Assembly (NCBI RefSeq): GCF_022695595.1
Contig: NZ_CP074380.1
Location: forward strand, 248,001 to 312,000
Source of the DNA: Streptomyces sp. MST-110588
GTDB lineage: Bacteria; Actinomycetota; Actinomycetes; Streptomycetales; Streptomycetaceae
Direction of reading: 5' to 3'
DNA length: 64,000 bases
Shown piece by piece: positions 25,984-35,597 of the stretch. The notes beneath the pieces were generated by a model. That model made no database searches. It had not been told where the DNA came from and saw nothing but the letters and a program-made list of their open reading frames with translations. The translations under genes were made by a program, and so were the position numbers. Each line of letters opens with the position of its first letter. The first letter of the stretch is position 1.

Positions 25984-27063
25984 GTGCCCGCAGAACACGT
26001 CCCGCCCTATCTGCGCATCGTCACGGAGATCCGGCGACGCATCGCCGCCGGTGAACTCGCCCCCGGCGACCGGATTCCCGCCATCCGTCAGGTGGCCAAG
26101 GAGTGGGACGTCGCGCTGGCCACCGCCGCGAAGGCGCTGACCGTACTGCGGCAGGAAGGAGTCGTACGTACGCAGCCGCGCGTCGGCACAGTGGTCGCAC
26201 CGACCACACAGGACACCCCTGACTCACCGACCGCGTGGAGCACGTCACCCACCGACCGCCGCCCCGCCGCGCACCGCACGTCCCGTAGGCGGGCACAGCC
26301 CCCGCAGCCCCGCACCCACGCACGTACACGTCCGGGCCCTGAGCGCCCGCCGTTGCGGGAAGGGGAACTGACCCGGGAACGCGTCGTCCGTACGGCCATC
26401 CGCATCGCCGACGCGGAAGGGCTGGCCGCCCTGTCCATGCGGGGCGTCGCGGCTCACCTGGGCGCGGGCACCATGTCGCCGTATCGCTATGTTCACAGCA
26501 AGGACGACCTCGTCCTGCTGATGACCGACGCCGTCTTCGGCGAGATCGACTACCGCTGCGACGCGCCGGCCCACTGGCGGCCCCGGCTGGAATCAGGTGC
26601 CCGGGCCCTGTGGGCGCTGCACCGCGCCCACCCCTGGCTGGCACAGATCGGCCCGCTCAACCGCCCGCTGATACTGCCCGGCATGATCGCGTACTCGGAG
26701 TGGATGCTGAGCGCGCTGGACGGCCACGGCCTCGGCCCGGCGACCATGCTCAACCTGAACGTACTGATCTACAGCTACGTCCAGGGCATGGCGGTCCACC
26801 TGGAGCGGGAAGCCCAGGCCGAAGGAGCCACCGGCCTGTCGGAAGACCAATGGCTCGCCTCCCAGGCCCCCTCCCTGGCGGCCATCATGACCTCCGGTGA
26901 CTACCCGACGTTCACCCGGGTCCTCGGAGCCCTCGGCGAGGAGGGCTACGACCTGCATCTCGACGAGCTGTTCGAAACCGGCCTCACCTCCATGCTCGAC
27001 GGCCTGTCCGTTCTCATAGAAGGCACCCCGACTTCCGTGGAAGGCCCCCCGGCGGCCCGGTGA
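25984..27063 (+). CDS. GntR-TetR fusion transcriptional regulator
   Basis: A 359-residue regulator with two DNA-binding domains. Residues 1-75 form a GntR-type winged helix (YLRIVTEIRRRIAAGELAPGDRIPA, then AKALTVLRQEGVVRT). A 50-residue Pro/Arg/Thr linker follows. Residues about 128-185 are a TetR helix-turn-helix (TRERVVRTAIRIADAEGLAALSMRGVAAHLG, MSPYRYVHSKDDL) and the rest is a TetR ligand-binding domain of the Tet-repressor-like C-terminal class (YSYVQGMAVHLE). Two adjacent GTG codons are possible; GTG 25984 was chosen because AGGAGG sits five bases before it. It probably represses itself and the divergent monooxygenase until a ligand binds. Confidence 0.9.
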   Translation: MPAEHVPPYLRIVTEIRRRIAAGELAPGDRIPAIRQVAKEWDVALATAAKALTVLRQEGVVRTQPRVGTVVAPTTQDTPDSPTAWSTSPTDRRPAAHRTSRRRAQPPQPRTHARTRPGPERPPLREGELTRERVVRTAIRIADAEGLAALSMRGVAAHLGAGTMSPYRYVHSKDDLVLLMTDAVFGEIDYRCDAPAHWRPRLESGARALWALHRAHPWLAQIGPLNRPLILPGMIAYSEWMLSALDGHGLGPATMLNLNVLIYSYVQGMAVHLEREAQAEGATGLSEDQWLASQAPSLAAIMTSGDYPTFTRVLGALGEEGYDLHLDELFETGLTSMLDGLSVLIEGTPTSVEGPPAAR

Positions 27064-27100
27064 TCTGCGTCCTCTTCCACATCGGCCTGCGGTACCAGGG

Positions 27101-27124
27101 CCCTTCCGCCGTGCGGCGGAAGGG
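27101..27124 (+). terminator. Terminator hairpin after the GntR-TetR gene
   Basis: Perfect 10-bp arms CCCTTCCGCC and GGCGGAAGGG around a GTGC loop, 37 bases after the stop codon. There is no long T run, as is usual in actinomycetes. Confidence 0.75.
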
Positions 27125-27255
27125 CACCGGCCTGTAGTGCGATGCGGCGTGCCGGGGCAGGCGGCAGTGTGGTGACCGGCCGGGAAGACCGAAGAAGTCC
27201 CAGTCCCACCTTCGGCGAATCGGCCCGGCCGTTGTCACTGCCACAGGAGGAATCC

Positions 27256-27903
27256 ATGCCCCGTGTACGCCGTTCCCTCGCCGCGGCTGCCGCGGCTGCC
27301 GCCGTCTGTTCGTCGGTCGCACTGACCGTGGGCACCACGGGACCGGCCGCGGCGGCCGTGAACGACAACGGAAACCGGGCCGCCCGGCACAGCACCGATG
27401 CCCGGTACGGTGCCGAAGCCCGGCTGGGCGCCGACGGCCGGCCCGGCACCGAGGAGCCCTCGCTGACCGGAACCGCCAAGCTCAAGCGCGGACCGGGCGA
27501 CAACGTCCACTTCTCCTTCGACGCACACGGCTTCGCCGACAAGGCCCGGGGCACCTTCTACGCCAGACACCACATCGGCAAGACCTGGGGCGGCTACTTC
27601 AAGGGCCGCATCGACTGTCTGCTCACGGGCGGTCCCGTCGCCGTCGCCACGGGCGTCGTGACCGAGATGCACTTCCAGAACGCACCGGGCTTCCCGAAGG
27701 TCGGCAACCTCAAGGGCAAACGTTTCGGCTTCACCGTGCTGGACGACGGCAAGAAGGACCGGCTGGGCTATAGCTGGGCCATGGACGGCGTACCGAAGAA
27801 CAGCGTCGGCAAGTGCGTCAGCTCCGCCCCGTACGAGACGCTGGAGAAGGGCGACTTCAAGGTCCACCACTGGATGCCGTCGCCCGGCGGCGCCCGACGC
27901 TGA
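27256..27903 (+). CDS. Secreted protein of unknown function
   Basis: A 215-residue exported protein. The signal peptide has a long alanine core and probable cleavage after GPAAAA near residue 34. A 35-residue polar linker with repeated DARYGAEARLGADGR-like units follows. The remaining 140 residues look folded and beta-rich (VHFSFDAHGFADKARGTF, WGGYFKGRIDCL) and contain two cysteines (DCL, KCV). I do not recognise the family. ATG follows AGGAGGAA. It appears to be transcribed alone. Confidence 0.8.
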   Translation: MPRVRRSLAAAAAAAAVCSSVALTVGTTGPAAAAVNDNGNRAARHSTDARYGAEARLGADGRPGTEEPSLTGTAKLKRGPGDNVHFSFDAHGFADKARGTFYARHHIGKTWGGYFKGRIDCLLTGGPVAVATGVVTEMHFQNAPGFPKVGNLKGKRFGFTVLDDGKKDRLGYSWAMDGVPKNSVGKCVSSAPYETLEKGDFKVHHWMPSPGGARR

Positions 27904-28234
27904 ACCACCGCTCACCGCCGGGAATGCGCCAGCCCGGGTACGTGACGGGGGTACGCACCCGGGCCGCCGCACCACCGCCCCGAGAGGTCACATCCATCCT
28001 CACGCCGGCCGCCTGCACACCGACTTCAGAAACCGGCTTGAGCGCCGCCCCGGAAGCCGCCGTGACGCCCCTCAGCAGAGGAAGGAGCGGCTGCGCACGC
28101 AGGGCCTTGAGTGCAACTCGGGAGCCCCGCCCCCCACATCCCCACCGGCCGTTCACGCCGTCGCGCCATACGCGCCGAGCTGGGATCTCATGCTCTCCCG
28201 CCGTACCGTCTCCCCATCGCGAAAGGGAGCCCGT
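27904..28234. other. Intergenic region
   Basis: Between the secreted protein and the methyltransferase. I see no gene, strong hairpin or clear promoter. Confidence 0.4.
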
Positions 28235-28969
28235 ATGGACCGGAACATCCGCACCGTCGAGGACGTACTGAACCTCCTGGACGACCTGTTCAGGCAGGAC
28301 GCCGACCGCTGGACGAGCGACGCAGCCGCCTGGTGGGACACCTTCTATGCCGACCGCTCAAAACCTGTGCCGTTCTTCGAGGCCAAGCCGGACGAGAATC
28401 TCGCCTCATACCTCGACCGCCGGCTCATCACCCCGGGCCGGGCACTGGACCTGGGCTGCGGCCCCGGACGCAACGCGCTGTATCTGGACTCCCTCGGCTT
28501 CGAGGTGGACGCAGTCGACCTCTCCACGGCTGCCGTCGGCTGGGCCGAGGAACGCGCCCGTGAGTCCGGAGCCCACGTTCGGTTCCACAAGGGAGACGCC
28601 TTCACCCTCGCCGGCACCGAGTTGAGCGGACGCTATGACCTGATCTACGACTCGGGCTGCTTCCACCACCTTCCACCCCACCGCCGCATCAGCTACCTCG
28701 CCCTGCTCGACCGACTCCTCGCGCCCGGCGGCTATTTCGCACTCGCCTGTTTCACAGACGGAGACAATGGAGGATCCGAACTCCCCGACGCAGCCTTCTA
28801 CCATGACGCCCGCCTCCATGGCGGACTCGCCTACACCCCACAGTCCCTACGCCGGATCTTCTCCCACCTCACAGAGATCGAACTTCGGCGCATGCGCGAC
28901 GAACCGACCGAGTCCGCGTACTTCGGCGAACCCTTCCTCTGGACAGCCCTGTTCCGACGCGATGACTAG
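28235..28969 (+). CDS. SAM-dependent methyltransferase, class I
   Basis: A 244-residue protein with a Rossmann methyltransferase core. Motif I is ALDLGCGPGRNALYL (residues about 69-83), motif II has VDAVDLS, and the post-motif region includes YDLIYDSGCFHHLPP and LLAPGGYFALACF. The HHLPP segment is typical of small-molecule methyltransferases of the thiopurine/tellurite-resistance type. No nearby gene suggests a substrate. ATG 28235 follows GAAAGGGAG; the earlier ATG at 28190 has no ribosome site. It is the only methyltransferase in the window and is nearly 9 kb from the hydroxymalonyl cassette with unrelated genes between, so it is an unlikely partner for it. Confidence 0.88.
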   Translation: MDRNIRTVEDVLNLLDDLFRQDADRWTSDAAAWWDTFYADRSKPVPFFEAKPDENLASYLDRRLITPGRALDLGCGPGRNALYLDSLGFEVDAVDLSTAAVGWAEERARESGAHVRFHKGDAFTLAGTELSGRYDLIYDSGCFHHLPPHRRISYLALLDRLLAPGGYFALACFTDGDNGGSELPDAAFYHDARLHGGLAYTPQSLRRIFSHLTEIELRRMRDEPTESAYFGEPFLWTALFRRDD

Positions 28970-29021
28970 CCAGCACAGGCTCTCGAAGACAGCCGTCAGC
29001 AGCCGTTCACTTCGCCGTCCA

Positions 29022-29756
29022 TCAACGCCAAACCTTCGACTCCAGGCGAATGCTCAACTGACTGCCCAGTTCGCGAAAGCCCAGTGCCTGTGCCACGCGG
29101 CGCGATTCCGGTGGGCGTGCACGCCACTGGGGCAGCAGGCCGTCGGCGAGGGCGTGTGACACCGCGGCCGATGCCACCTGTCGTGCCAGTCCACGGCTTC
29201 GCTGCCCCGGGTCCGTCAGCACACATATATGAGCGGTGGCTGACGGCCACACCTGGTACCCGGCCACGGCGGCGACCGTCCCACCGACGCGTACCACGAA
29301 CGCGGGCGAGGTGATCTCCTCCACCCCGCTCTCCGCCGTGTCTTCCGGTGGCGCCGATCTCGTCAACCGCAGTACGTCGGGGTGCCCAGGAGCGAGTTGC
29401 TCCACGCCCTCACCGGCCGGTGCGGGGCGGAATGCGTCGGTCGAAACGTAGGCGAGAGTCGCCGGGCCCAGTACGTCGGTCACGGGGAGTACGGCCCGTA
29501 GCTGCTCGGGGTCGGTGAGGGCGGCGGACGGCATCTGGAGCAGCGCGTGCCGCAGGGCCTCGGCTGCCGGCTCCGTCGGCGCGGTGACGATCGCCGTGTT
29601 GCCGAGCCGCACGATTCCGGCCCAATGCGGTGGACACAGCCGTGAGCCGGGCGAAACAATCACAGGCGGAGTTCCGTCTGTCCGGAAGGACCCTGACGAA
29701 AACGACAGGGTCTCCCAAAGGCGGCGGGCGCGGTTCAGCAGCGGATCATTGACCAC
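29022..29756 (-). CDS. GNAT-family N-acetyltransferase
   Basis: About 244 residues. The C-terminal 90 match a GNAT domain: FVVRVGGTVAAVAGYQVW, the acetyl-CoA loop in VLTDPGQRSRGLARQVA, and the end NAT signature RVAQALGFREL. The N-terminal half is less conserved, as in two-part actinomycete GNATs. The substrate is unknown. The start is uncertain: GTG 29756 was chosen because residues before it look non-protein-like, but no good ribosome site precedes it and the frame is open to 30008. It is convergent with the methyltransferase gene. Confidence 0.75.
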   Translation of the reverse strand: MVNDPLLNRARRLWETLSFSSGSFRTDGTPPVIVSPGSRLCPPHWAGIVRLGNTAIVTAPTEPAAEALRHALLQMPSAALTDPEQLRAVLPVTDVLGPATLAYVSTDAFRPAPAGEGVEQLAPGHPDVLRLTRSAPPEDTAESGVEEITSPAFVVRVGGTVAAVAGYQVWPSATAHICVLTDPGQRSRGLARQVASAAVSHALADGLLPQWRARPPESRRVAQALGFRELGSQLSIRLESKVWR

Positions 29757-29980
29757 CTCTGCATTGTGCCTGCATCGAAACTCCAGCAGGGCACCGGCGT
29801 CCCAGGCGGTAGTGCTGGTGGCAGCGCATCGGGGTTCGCCCCCTCCCGCGGTCACCGGTCCAGTGCGGTGCCGTAACAGAAGAGACGGAAGAAGGAAGGA
29901 GCGTGACGCCGTGAAGTGGCGAACTTGGCCGCCCGCCCGGAAGGTCCGGGAGCCCGGGCGGCGGTTCCGGAAGGAACGAG

Positions 29981-30295
29981 ATGTCCCGTACGGACAAGAC
30001 GAAGCCACTGTGGGTGCGCCACGCGGAGCACCGTCCCCGGCCGGTGCATGACCACCGTTACGGCGACTGCGATCTGCCGCCGGGCCCGACGCGGGAGCGC
30101 ACGGACACCCGCTGCCGGTGGGAAGACCCCGGCATGCTGCTGATCGGCCGGACCTGCTGTGCGGGGTGCGGTAACCGCTCGTGCATCAAGGAGCGGCAGG
30201 AATTCACCAGGACCAGCAACCGCAAGGAACGATACGCGGGCCGGCGCGAGGCACGCCGTCTCGCCGCTGGCGAGGGCAGGGAGGACGGCGACTGA
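29981..30295 (+). CDS. Small cysteine-containing basic protein, unknown
   Basis: A 104-residue, strongly basic protein, cytoplasmic by sequence. It has DKTKPLWVRHAEHRPRPVHD, then a cysteine cluster RTCCAGCGNRSC that could bind zinc, and a Lys/Arg-rich helical tail (EFTRTSNRKERYAGRREARR). I do not know a function. The GC3 pattern and the GGAAGGAACGAG ribosome site before ATG support a real gene. A nucleic-acid-binding role is possible from composition but is a guess. Confidence 0.65.
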   Translation: MSRTDKTKPLWVRHAEHRPRPVHDHRYGDCDLPPGPTRERTDTRCRWEDPGMLLIGRTCCAGCGNRSCIKERQEFTRTSNRKERYAGRREARRLAAGEGREDGD

Positions 30296-30346
30296 CCTGC
30301 GGCGCTCCTCCTCAGATGTCCCCGCTCCTTGAGGCTGCGGAAGAAC

Positions 30347-31309
30347 CTAGCGGGTTATGTCCCCGCCGCCGGCCAGGGCCGCCTTGCGTTGGCGGGCCGT
30401 CAGGCGGGAGCCGGATTCGCGGCGGGTCGCGCGGCGCAGGAGGGGGACGGCGAGGAGGAATCCCAGGACGGTCCAGGCGATGAGTACGGCGGCGGCGGTG
30501 GGGAGTTCTCAGGAACCGGTGGGCTCGGCGGCCATCGCTTCCTTCGGCAGCAGGGCGGATCGCAGGCCCTGGGCCATCCACTTCAGCGGGAAGACCTCGG
30601 CCACCCGCTGTACCACCACGGGCAGCGAGGTGAACGGGAAGATCGCCCCGGAGGTCATCAGGAGCGCCATCACGGGCAGCATGATCAGAGCGAGTGCCTC
30701 CCGCGGATTGGGCAGTACGGCGCCTATGGCGGCCCCGAGCGGCATCACCGCGAGCAGCCCGAGGGCGGTGACCCACACCAGGGTCAGCCAGTCCGCCGGG
30801 CCGGACGGCAGTGGTCCATCCACGATCAGCGCACCGGCGGCGAGCAGGAGGACGAAGGTGCCGACGGCGACGCCGAGGAGCGAGATGCCCTTGGCGAGAA
30901 GGTAGGCGGGGATACCGCCGGGCGTGGCACGCAGGCGCAGCAGCGTGCCCTCCTCCCGTTCGGTGACCAGGACCTGCGGGAGGCTGATCACGCCGGCCTG
31001 GAACACCAGGTACGCGGCGAAGCCGGCGATCATCAGGTGGGTCATGGGGACGCGGGTGCCGGGGATGGTGTGGTCACCGATGTAGGAGGCGACGGCCAGG
31101 GCGACCGCGAGATTCATCAGATGCCCGGTCATCTCCTTGCGGTTGCGGAGCAGTTGGCGCAGTTCTATGCCGCCGCGCCGGATTCCCGCGCGCCGCCAGT
31201 GGTTCCGCTTGACGTTCCCGCGAGGCTGTTGCGTGCCGGCTCGGTTTTCCGTGCCGGACGACCGGTCTTCGGTGACGGTCCGGTCTGTCGTGGCGAGCTT
31301 TTCCCTCAT
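30347..31309 (-). pseudogene. ABC-2 type permease with an in-frame stop
   Basis: The open part (266 residues, 30509-31309) is a DrrB-like ABC-2 permease with several membrane spans (YLVFQAGVISLPQVLVTERE, LLGVAVGTFVLLLAAG, LLTSGAIFPFTSLP-type region). It halts at TGA 30509-30511 within ...EPTGS. Beyond it the same frame continues 53 codons, with the final span AAAVLIAWTVLGFLLAVPLL and the RR-rich tail typical of the family, to a TAG at 30347. Trp is usual at the stop position, so a TGG-to-TGA change explains it. The truncated protein lacks the last membrane helix. It follows the ATPase gene after 313 bases. A sequence error is possible. Confidence 0.75.
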
Positions 31310-31622
31310 GCGGCCCTACCTTCGTGAAAGCGTTCCGTTTGCTCGTGCCCCTGGGACTGCGCGGGTGGGGCAGAGGAGGCTTTCCCGCCGGCTGCCCTTG
31401 TCGGCTCGGACCGCCGATCCCCCTGTCCCGCCACCTCTTCCGGACCGCTGATGAGGCTCTGCGGACCATCGCTGTGCGGGGCGGGAGCAGGCGGAAGGAG
31501 TGGCATCACCAGGTCCTGATCGCGCTGGCCCGGCGCCGCGTCGACGGGCTCCACGCGATGCTTCGCGGCCGTCAGTCCTACGAGGCCCGGCCCCGGCCGC
31601 CTCTTCGTTACATGACTCGGCA
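31310..31622. other. Gap between ATPase and permease genes
   Basis: A 313-base gap, unusually long inside an ABC operon. I see no credible coding frame or clear terminator; it may hold a second promoter or remnants of a lost gene. Confidence 0.4.
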
Positions 31623-32539
<917 letters not shown>

Positions 32540-32543
<4 letters not shown>

Positions 32544-32971
32544 TGCTGGGCCTCCGTGTGGGCGGCGGCGTGCGCCGTGGGACGTGTGGTGGGGTGGGCG
32601 GCCGGAGGCGGCGCGGAATGCGCCGGCGGGTCGGTCTCCGTACGCGTCAAGGCCGTTCCTCCGGGGCCGACGGACCCGGCCGCGCCCTCGACGATGGCGC
32701 GCAGCGCCGCCACATGCCCCTCGAAGGCGGTACGTCCGTGGCCCGTCAGCCGGACCCGCGTACGGCGCTTGCGGCCACCGCCCTCCTTGCGGATCTCCAG
32801 ATAGCCGGCCTGCTCCAGGGTGTGGAGCTGTTTGGAGAGGGCGGAGTCGCTCAGCGAGAGGCTGTCGCGGATGAAGGGGAAGTCGGCCCATTCGGTGGCG
32901 GCGAGGAGGGCGACCACCGCCAGACGGGTGGACGGGTGGATCAGCTCGTCGAAGCCGGCCGGGGTGGTCAT
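32540..32971 (-). CDS. Winged-helix transcriptional regulator (MarR/HTH_34-like)
   Basis: A 143-residue protein. Residues 8-95 form a winged helix: ELIHPSTRLAVVALLAATEW, SLSLSDSALSKQLHTLEQAG, then the wing with EGGGRKRRTRVRLT. The C-terminal 35 residues are a Pro/Ala/Thr/His disordered tail. Such regulators commonly sit in front of ABC-2 exporter genes and control them. It overlaps its neighbours on both sides by ATGA and GTGA, so it belongs to a tightly coupled operon. Confidence 0.88.
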
Positions 32972-33465
32972 CGTCCGGCTCCCGCATCGCGCAGTGCGCT
33001 CACGCACCATCGGTTCGCAGCGGGCCCGAAGAGCAGGAAGACCCCGACCGTCACAGTGGCGCTGAACAGGCTCGGGCAGGGGAGGTCCGCCCAGCGGGCG
33101 AGCCGGTCGGACAGCAGTATCGTCGCACCGGTCACGCCCGCGGCCCCGAACAACGTGGCGTAGGACCGCCAGGTGTAGCGGGAGTGGTGCAGCCGGACAC
33201 GGGTCCGGCGGCTCGCCCGTACGGCCAGAACGGCCAGGAGGGCCACATAGCCGGCCAGCAGCAGCCAGTGCACCCACTGCGGCAGGCCGTCCAGCCCGGA
33301 CACGGCCAGGAACACCCACATGACGGCAGCCGTGGTCAGGTAGGACTTGGGCGACCAGCCGCCCCTGTGCCGTTCGACCTCGTCATAGACCCGCTCCTGC
33401 GGGATCCGGATCCGCTGCAGATCCGCCCAGGCCCGCTCGGCGTCCACCGGAGTGCTCACGTGCAT
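32968..33465 (-). CDS. Four-helix membrane protein
   Basis: A 165-residue protein with a short charged N-terminus and about four membrane spans (TTAAVMWVFLAVSGL, WLLLAGYVALLAVLAV, ATLFGAAGVTGATILL, FSATVTVGVFLLFGPAA). Function unknown. It is the first gene of the regulator/ABC operon, and ATG 33465 follows GAGG; an in-frame GTG two codons later is the alternative start. It may sense the same signal as the regulator it overlaps. Confidence 0.8.
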   Translation of the reverse strand: MHVSTPVDAERAWADLQRIRIPQERVYDEVERHRGGWSPKSYLTTAAVMWVFLAVSGLDGLPQWVHWLLLAGYVALLAVLAVRASRRTRVRLHHSRYTWRSYATLFGAAGVTGATILLSDRLARWADLPCPSLFSATVTVGVFLLFGPAANRWCVSALRDAGAGR

Positions 33466-34261
33466 CGCCTCGTTCCACGTCGTTCACTTGCCTGGTAGGA
33501 AAGTATCGCCAACTTTCCCGGTCGGCAAGTCGGCGCGCGCGACGCTCCGCGCGCCCCCTCTCCCGCTGGCCCGTCCCCATGCCTCACGCCGCAGGACCGG
33601 CGGGCCCCGACCAATGCCACACGTTCAATCGGCCGAAGCTATTGCTGGCCTTTCTTTTCCCTATCAATAGACGGCAACGGCCTCCTCGCCCCTTTCCCGC
33701 CTCTCGTTCCGGAAAGGAAGAAGCGTCCAAGACTGCGCCGGAGGGCGGAAAAGTGGCCTGGCGCACACATCGGCGAGCACGGAAGTGACGCGGCACACAT
33801 ATACGGCGGAAAAGCGGAGAAGACGGCATGCGTACAGGAAAGCCCGGAGAGCATCACCGGGGCCCGCGCACGCCCGGTCAACCATCCGCGAAACCCTCCG
33901 AAAAGGGTGCAAAAGGGGCCCGTCGGCGTGATCCGGGGCACGGGACTTTGGTCCTGTACGGCCTTTGGTAGTGGGCGGACCGGCGAGAGCAGGACCGGGA
34001 GCCCATGGACTGAGTCGGTAACCAAGGGCCTCTTTTACGAAGGAGCGTAGTAATGGGCGGCCGATGGAGACCATTGCTTTCCATTTCGACCGCCGTTAAT
34101 CATTGCTGAGGCGCCGGGGAAAGCGTCGCGGCATTCACCGAAAGGGTGAGTGAGCGCGGTCACGTAGCCCGGTTCCGATTCGGCCGCCGGCGGCATGCCT
34201 GCCTGTTCATTCGCCAATGGCTGCTCCCTGTTGATTCCAGCGTTTGGAAGAGGTCTCCCGC
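33466..34261. other. Long divergent intergenic region with possible structured leader
   Basis: Nearly 800 bases between the ABC operon and the transglycosylase gene. Composition is less GC-rich than the genes. The open frames here lack codon bias and homology signs. Near the plus-strand gene, GCCTTTGGTA (33961-33970) can pair with most of TAACCAAGGGC (34019-34029), and a small GGAC-TTTG-GTCC hairpin lies just before it. This could be a long regulated 5' leader, but no known riboswitch consensus was recognised. Confidence 0.45.
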
Positions 34262-34978
34262 ATGCCCGCTCCCGCCCTGCTCCGCTCCGTCCGCATCACC
34301 AAGAACCACAAGATCTCCGCGGCCGTCGTCGCCGCCGCCGGCTGCGCCGCGGCGCTGTCCCTGACCGCCGCCCCGGCCGACGCCCACGCCGTGGCCGACA
34401 AGGCGCCGTCGGCCATCAAGCCGGTGTCGGCCAACGGCCAGCCCGTGGGCGCGAAGGTCAAGACGGTCGGCGCGGATGCCCGTACCGCCGGTGCGCAGAA
34501 GAAGGACTTCCCCTCGCTCGCGGACTCCGTCAAGGTCACGGCCATAGCCGCCCAGGACCGCACGGCCCAGGAAGCCGCGAACCGTTCGACGGACCGCAAG
34601 CCGGTCCAGGCGGCCCCCAAGGCCGCGCAGCCCGCCAAGCCCGCGCCGAAGCAGTACGCGAACAACCTGGACGGCTGGATCCGGCAGGCGCTGGACATCA
34701 TGAAGGCCAACGGCATCCCCGGCAGCTACGAGGGCCTGCACCGCAACATCATGCGCGAGTCCAGCGGTAACCCCGAGGCCGTGAACGACTGGGACGTCAA
34801 CGCCGTCAACGGCATCCCCTCGAAGGGCCTGCTCCAGGTCATCCAGCCGACCTTCGAGGCGTACCACGTGGCCGGTACGGCGAACAAGCTGACCGACCCG
34901 GTCGCCAACATCACCGCCGCCGCCAACTACGCGGCCGACAAGTACGGCTCGATCGACAACGTCAACTCGGCGTACTGA
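34262..34978 (+). CDS. Secreted lytic-transglycosylase-like (SLT) protein
   Basis: A 238-residue exported protein. Signal peptide: basic start then AAVVAAAGCAAALSLTAAPADA (about residues 20-41). A 100-residue linker rich in Ala/Lys/Pro follows. The C-terminal 95 residues are an SLT-type muramidase domain: DGWIRQALDIMKANGIP, IMRESSGNPEAVNDWD with the likely catalytic Glu, GLLQVIQPTFEAYH, and NITAAANYAADKYG. It probably cleaves or remodels peptidoglycan. ATG 34262 follows GGAAGAGG. Short SLT proteins like this are common secreted proteins in Streptomyces. Confidence 0.92.
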   Translation: MPAPALLRSVRITKNHKISAAVVAAAGCAAALSLTAAPADAHAVADKAPSAIKPVSANGQPVGAKVKTVGADARTAGAQKKDFPSLADSVKVTAIAAQDRTAQEAANRSTDRKPVQAAPKAAQPAKPAPKQYANNLDGWIRQALDIMKANGIPGSYEGLHRNIMRESSGNPEAVNDWDVNAVNGIPSKGLLQVIQPTFEAYHVAGTANKLTDPVANITAAANYAADKYGSIDNVNSAY

Positions 34979-35061
34979 CCGGCCGGCAACCGGAGCAGGG
35001 ACCCCGGCCCGGGGCACCCGACAGCGGGACATACACGAACAGGGTTACGCAGCGGCCTCCC

Positions 35062-35093
35062 GGCGCCCCGTCGCACCACGCGGCAGGGGCGCC
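35062..35093. terminator. Terminator hairpin between convergent genes
   Basis: Perfect 8-bp arms GGCGCCCC and GGGGCGCC with a 16-base loop, between the SLT gene and the convergent DCC gene. Confidence 0.6.
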
Positions 35094-35177
35094 GCGCGCT
35101 GTCCTGACCGGCCGGCCGACCATAGAGGCGGCGTCAGGTGACGCCGGAAGCCGCGTTGCGCGGCGGTCGCCGGGAGG

Positions 35178-35573
35178 TCACGCGGCGGTGCCTGGCCTCT
35201 GGTGGGCGGGCAGGGCGCACGCCGCCGTGCCGCCGGGCATCTTCTCGCGGTTGTCGGCGACGGCCCGGTAGACGGCGTGGGCGATCCAGCGCACCGGAGG
35301 CAGGCTCAGCGCCGCCCCCAGTACGGCCCAGCCGCCGCCCGCGCTCATGAGGAGCTTGGCGACGGCCCGGGCACCGCCGTACACCGTGCCGGCGGGGGTG
35401 ACCCACAGCACCTCGTACTCGGCGCGCTCCTGGGTGACGCCCAGCGCGTCCAGCTCCGCGAACTGCCACGGGACGATCTCGCAGCGCGGCCGTACGCGCT
35501 TCTCGGCGAACGTCACAGAGGTGGTGCAGAAGCCGCAGTCGCCGTCGTAGACGAGCACAGGTCGGGAGCGCAT
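35178..35573 (-). CDS. DCC-family thiol-disulfide oxidoreductase-like protein
   Basis: A 131-residue protein of the DCC (DUF393) family. The hallmark VYDGDCGFC lies at residues 8-16, followed by an Arg/Pro-rich PWQFAEL segment and the C-terminal VRWIAHAVYRAVADNRE. The CGFC-like pair suggests thioredoxin-type redox chemistry, though the biological partner is unknown. It begins ATG with a weak ribosome site and lies 24 bases downstream of the STAS gene, probably in one transcript. Confidence 0.88.
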   Translation of the reverse strand: MRSRPVLVYDGDCGFCTTSVTFAEKRVRPRCEIVPWQFAELDALGVTQERAEYEVLWVTPAGTVYGGARAVAKLLMSAGGGWAVLGAALSLPPVRWIAHAVYRAVADNREKMPGGTAACALPAHQRPGTAA

Positions 35574-35597
35574 GGCCCCATGATGCAGTGCCCGGTC

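Noticed and set aside
28235..28969. Methyltransferase as the missing FkbG of the hydroxymalonyl cassette
   Set aside because: It lies nearly 9 kb away with several unrelated genes between and lacks clear resemblance to FkbG.
33664..34074. 136-codon minus-strand open frame in the long intergenic region
   Set aside because: No ribosome site, no GC3 bias and no protein-like pattern; it is an effect of high GC.
34130..34190. Possible c-di-AMP (ydaO) riboswitch before the SLT gene, from AGGGTGAGT and GGTTCCGATTCGG
   Set aside because: The conserved GGGGACCC and CAGCTAACC parts of the motif are missing, so only scattered similarity remains.
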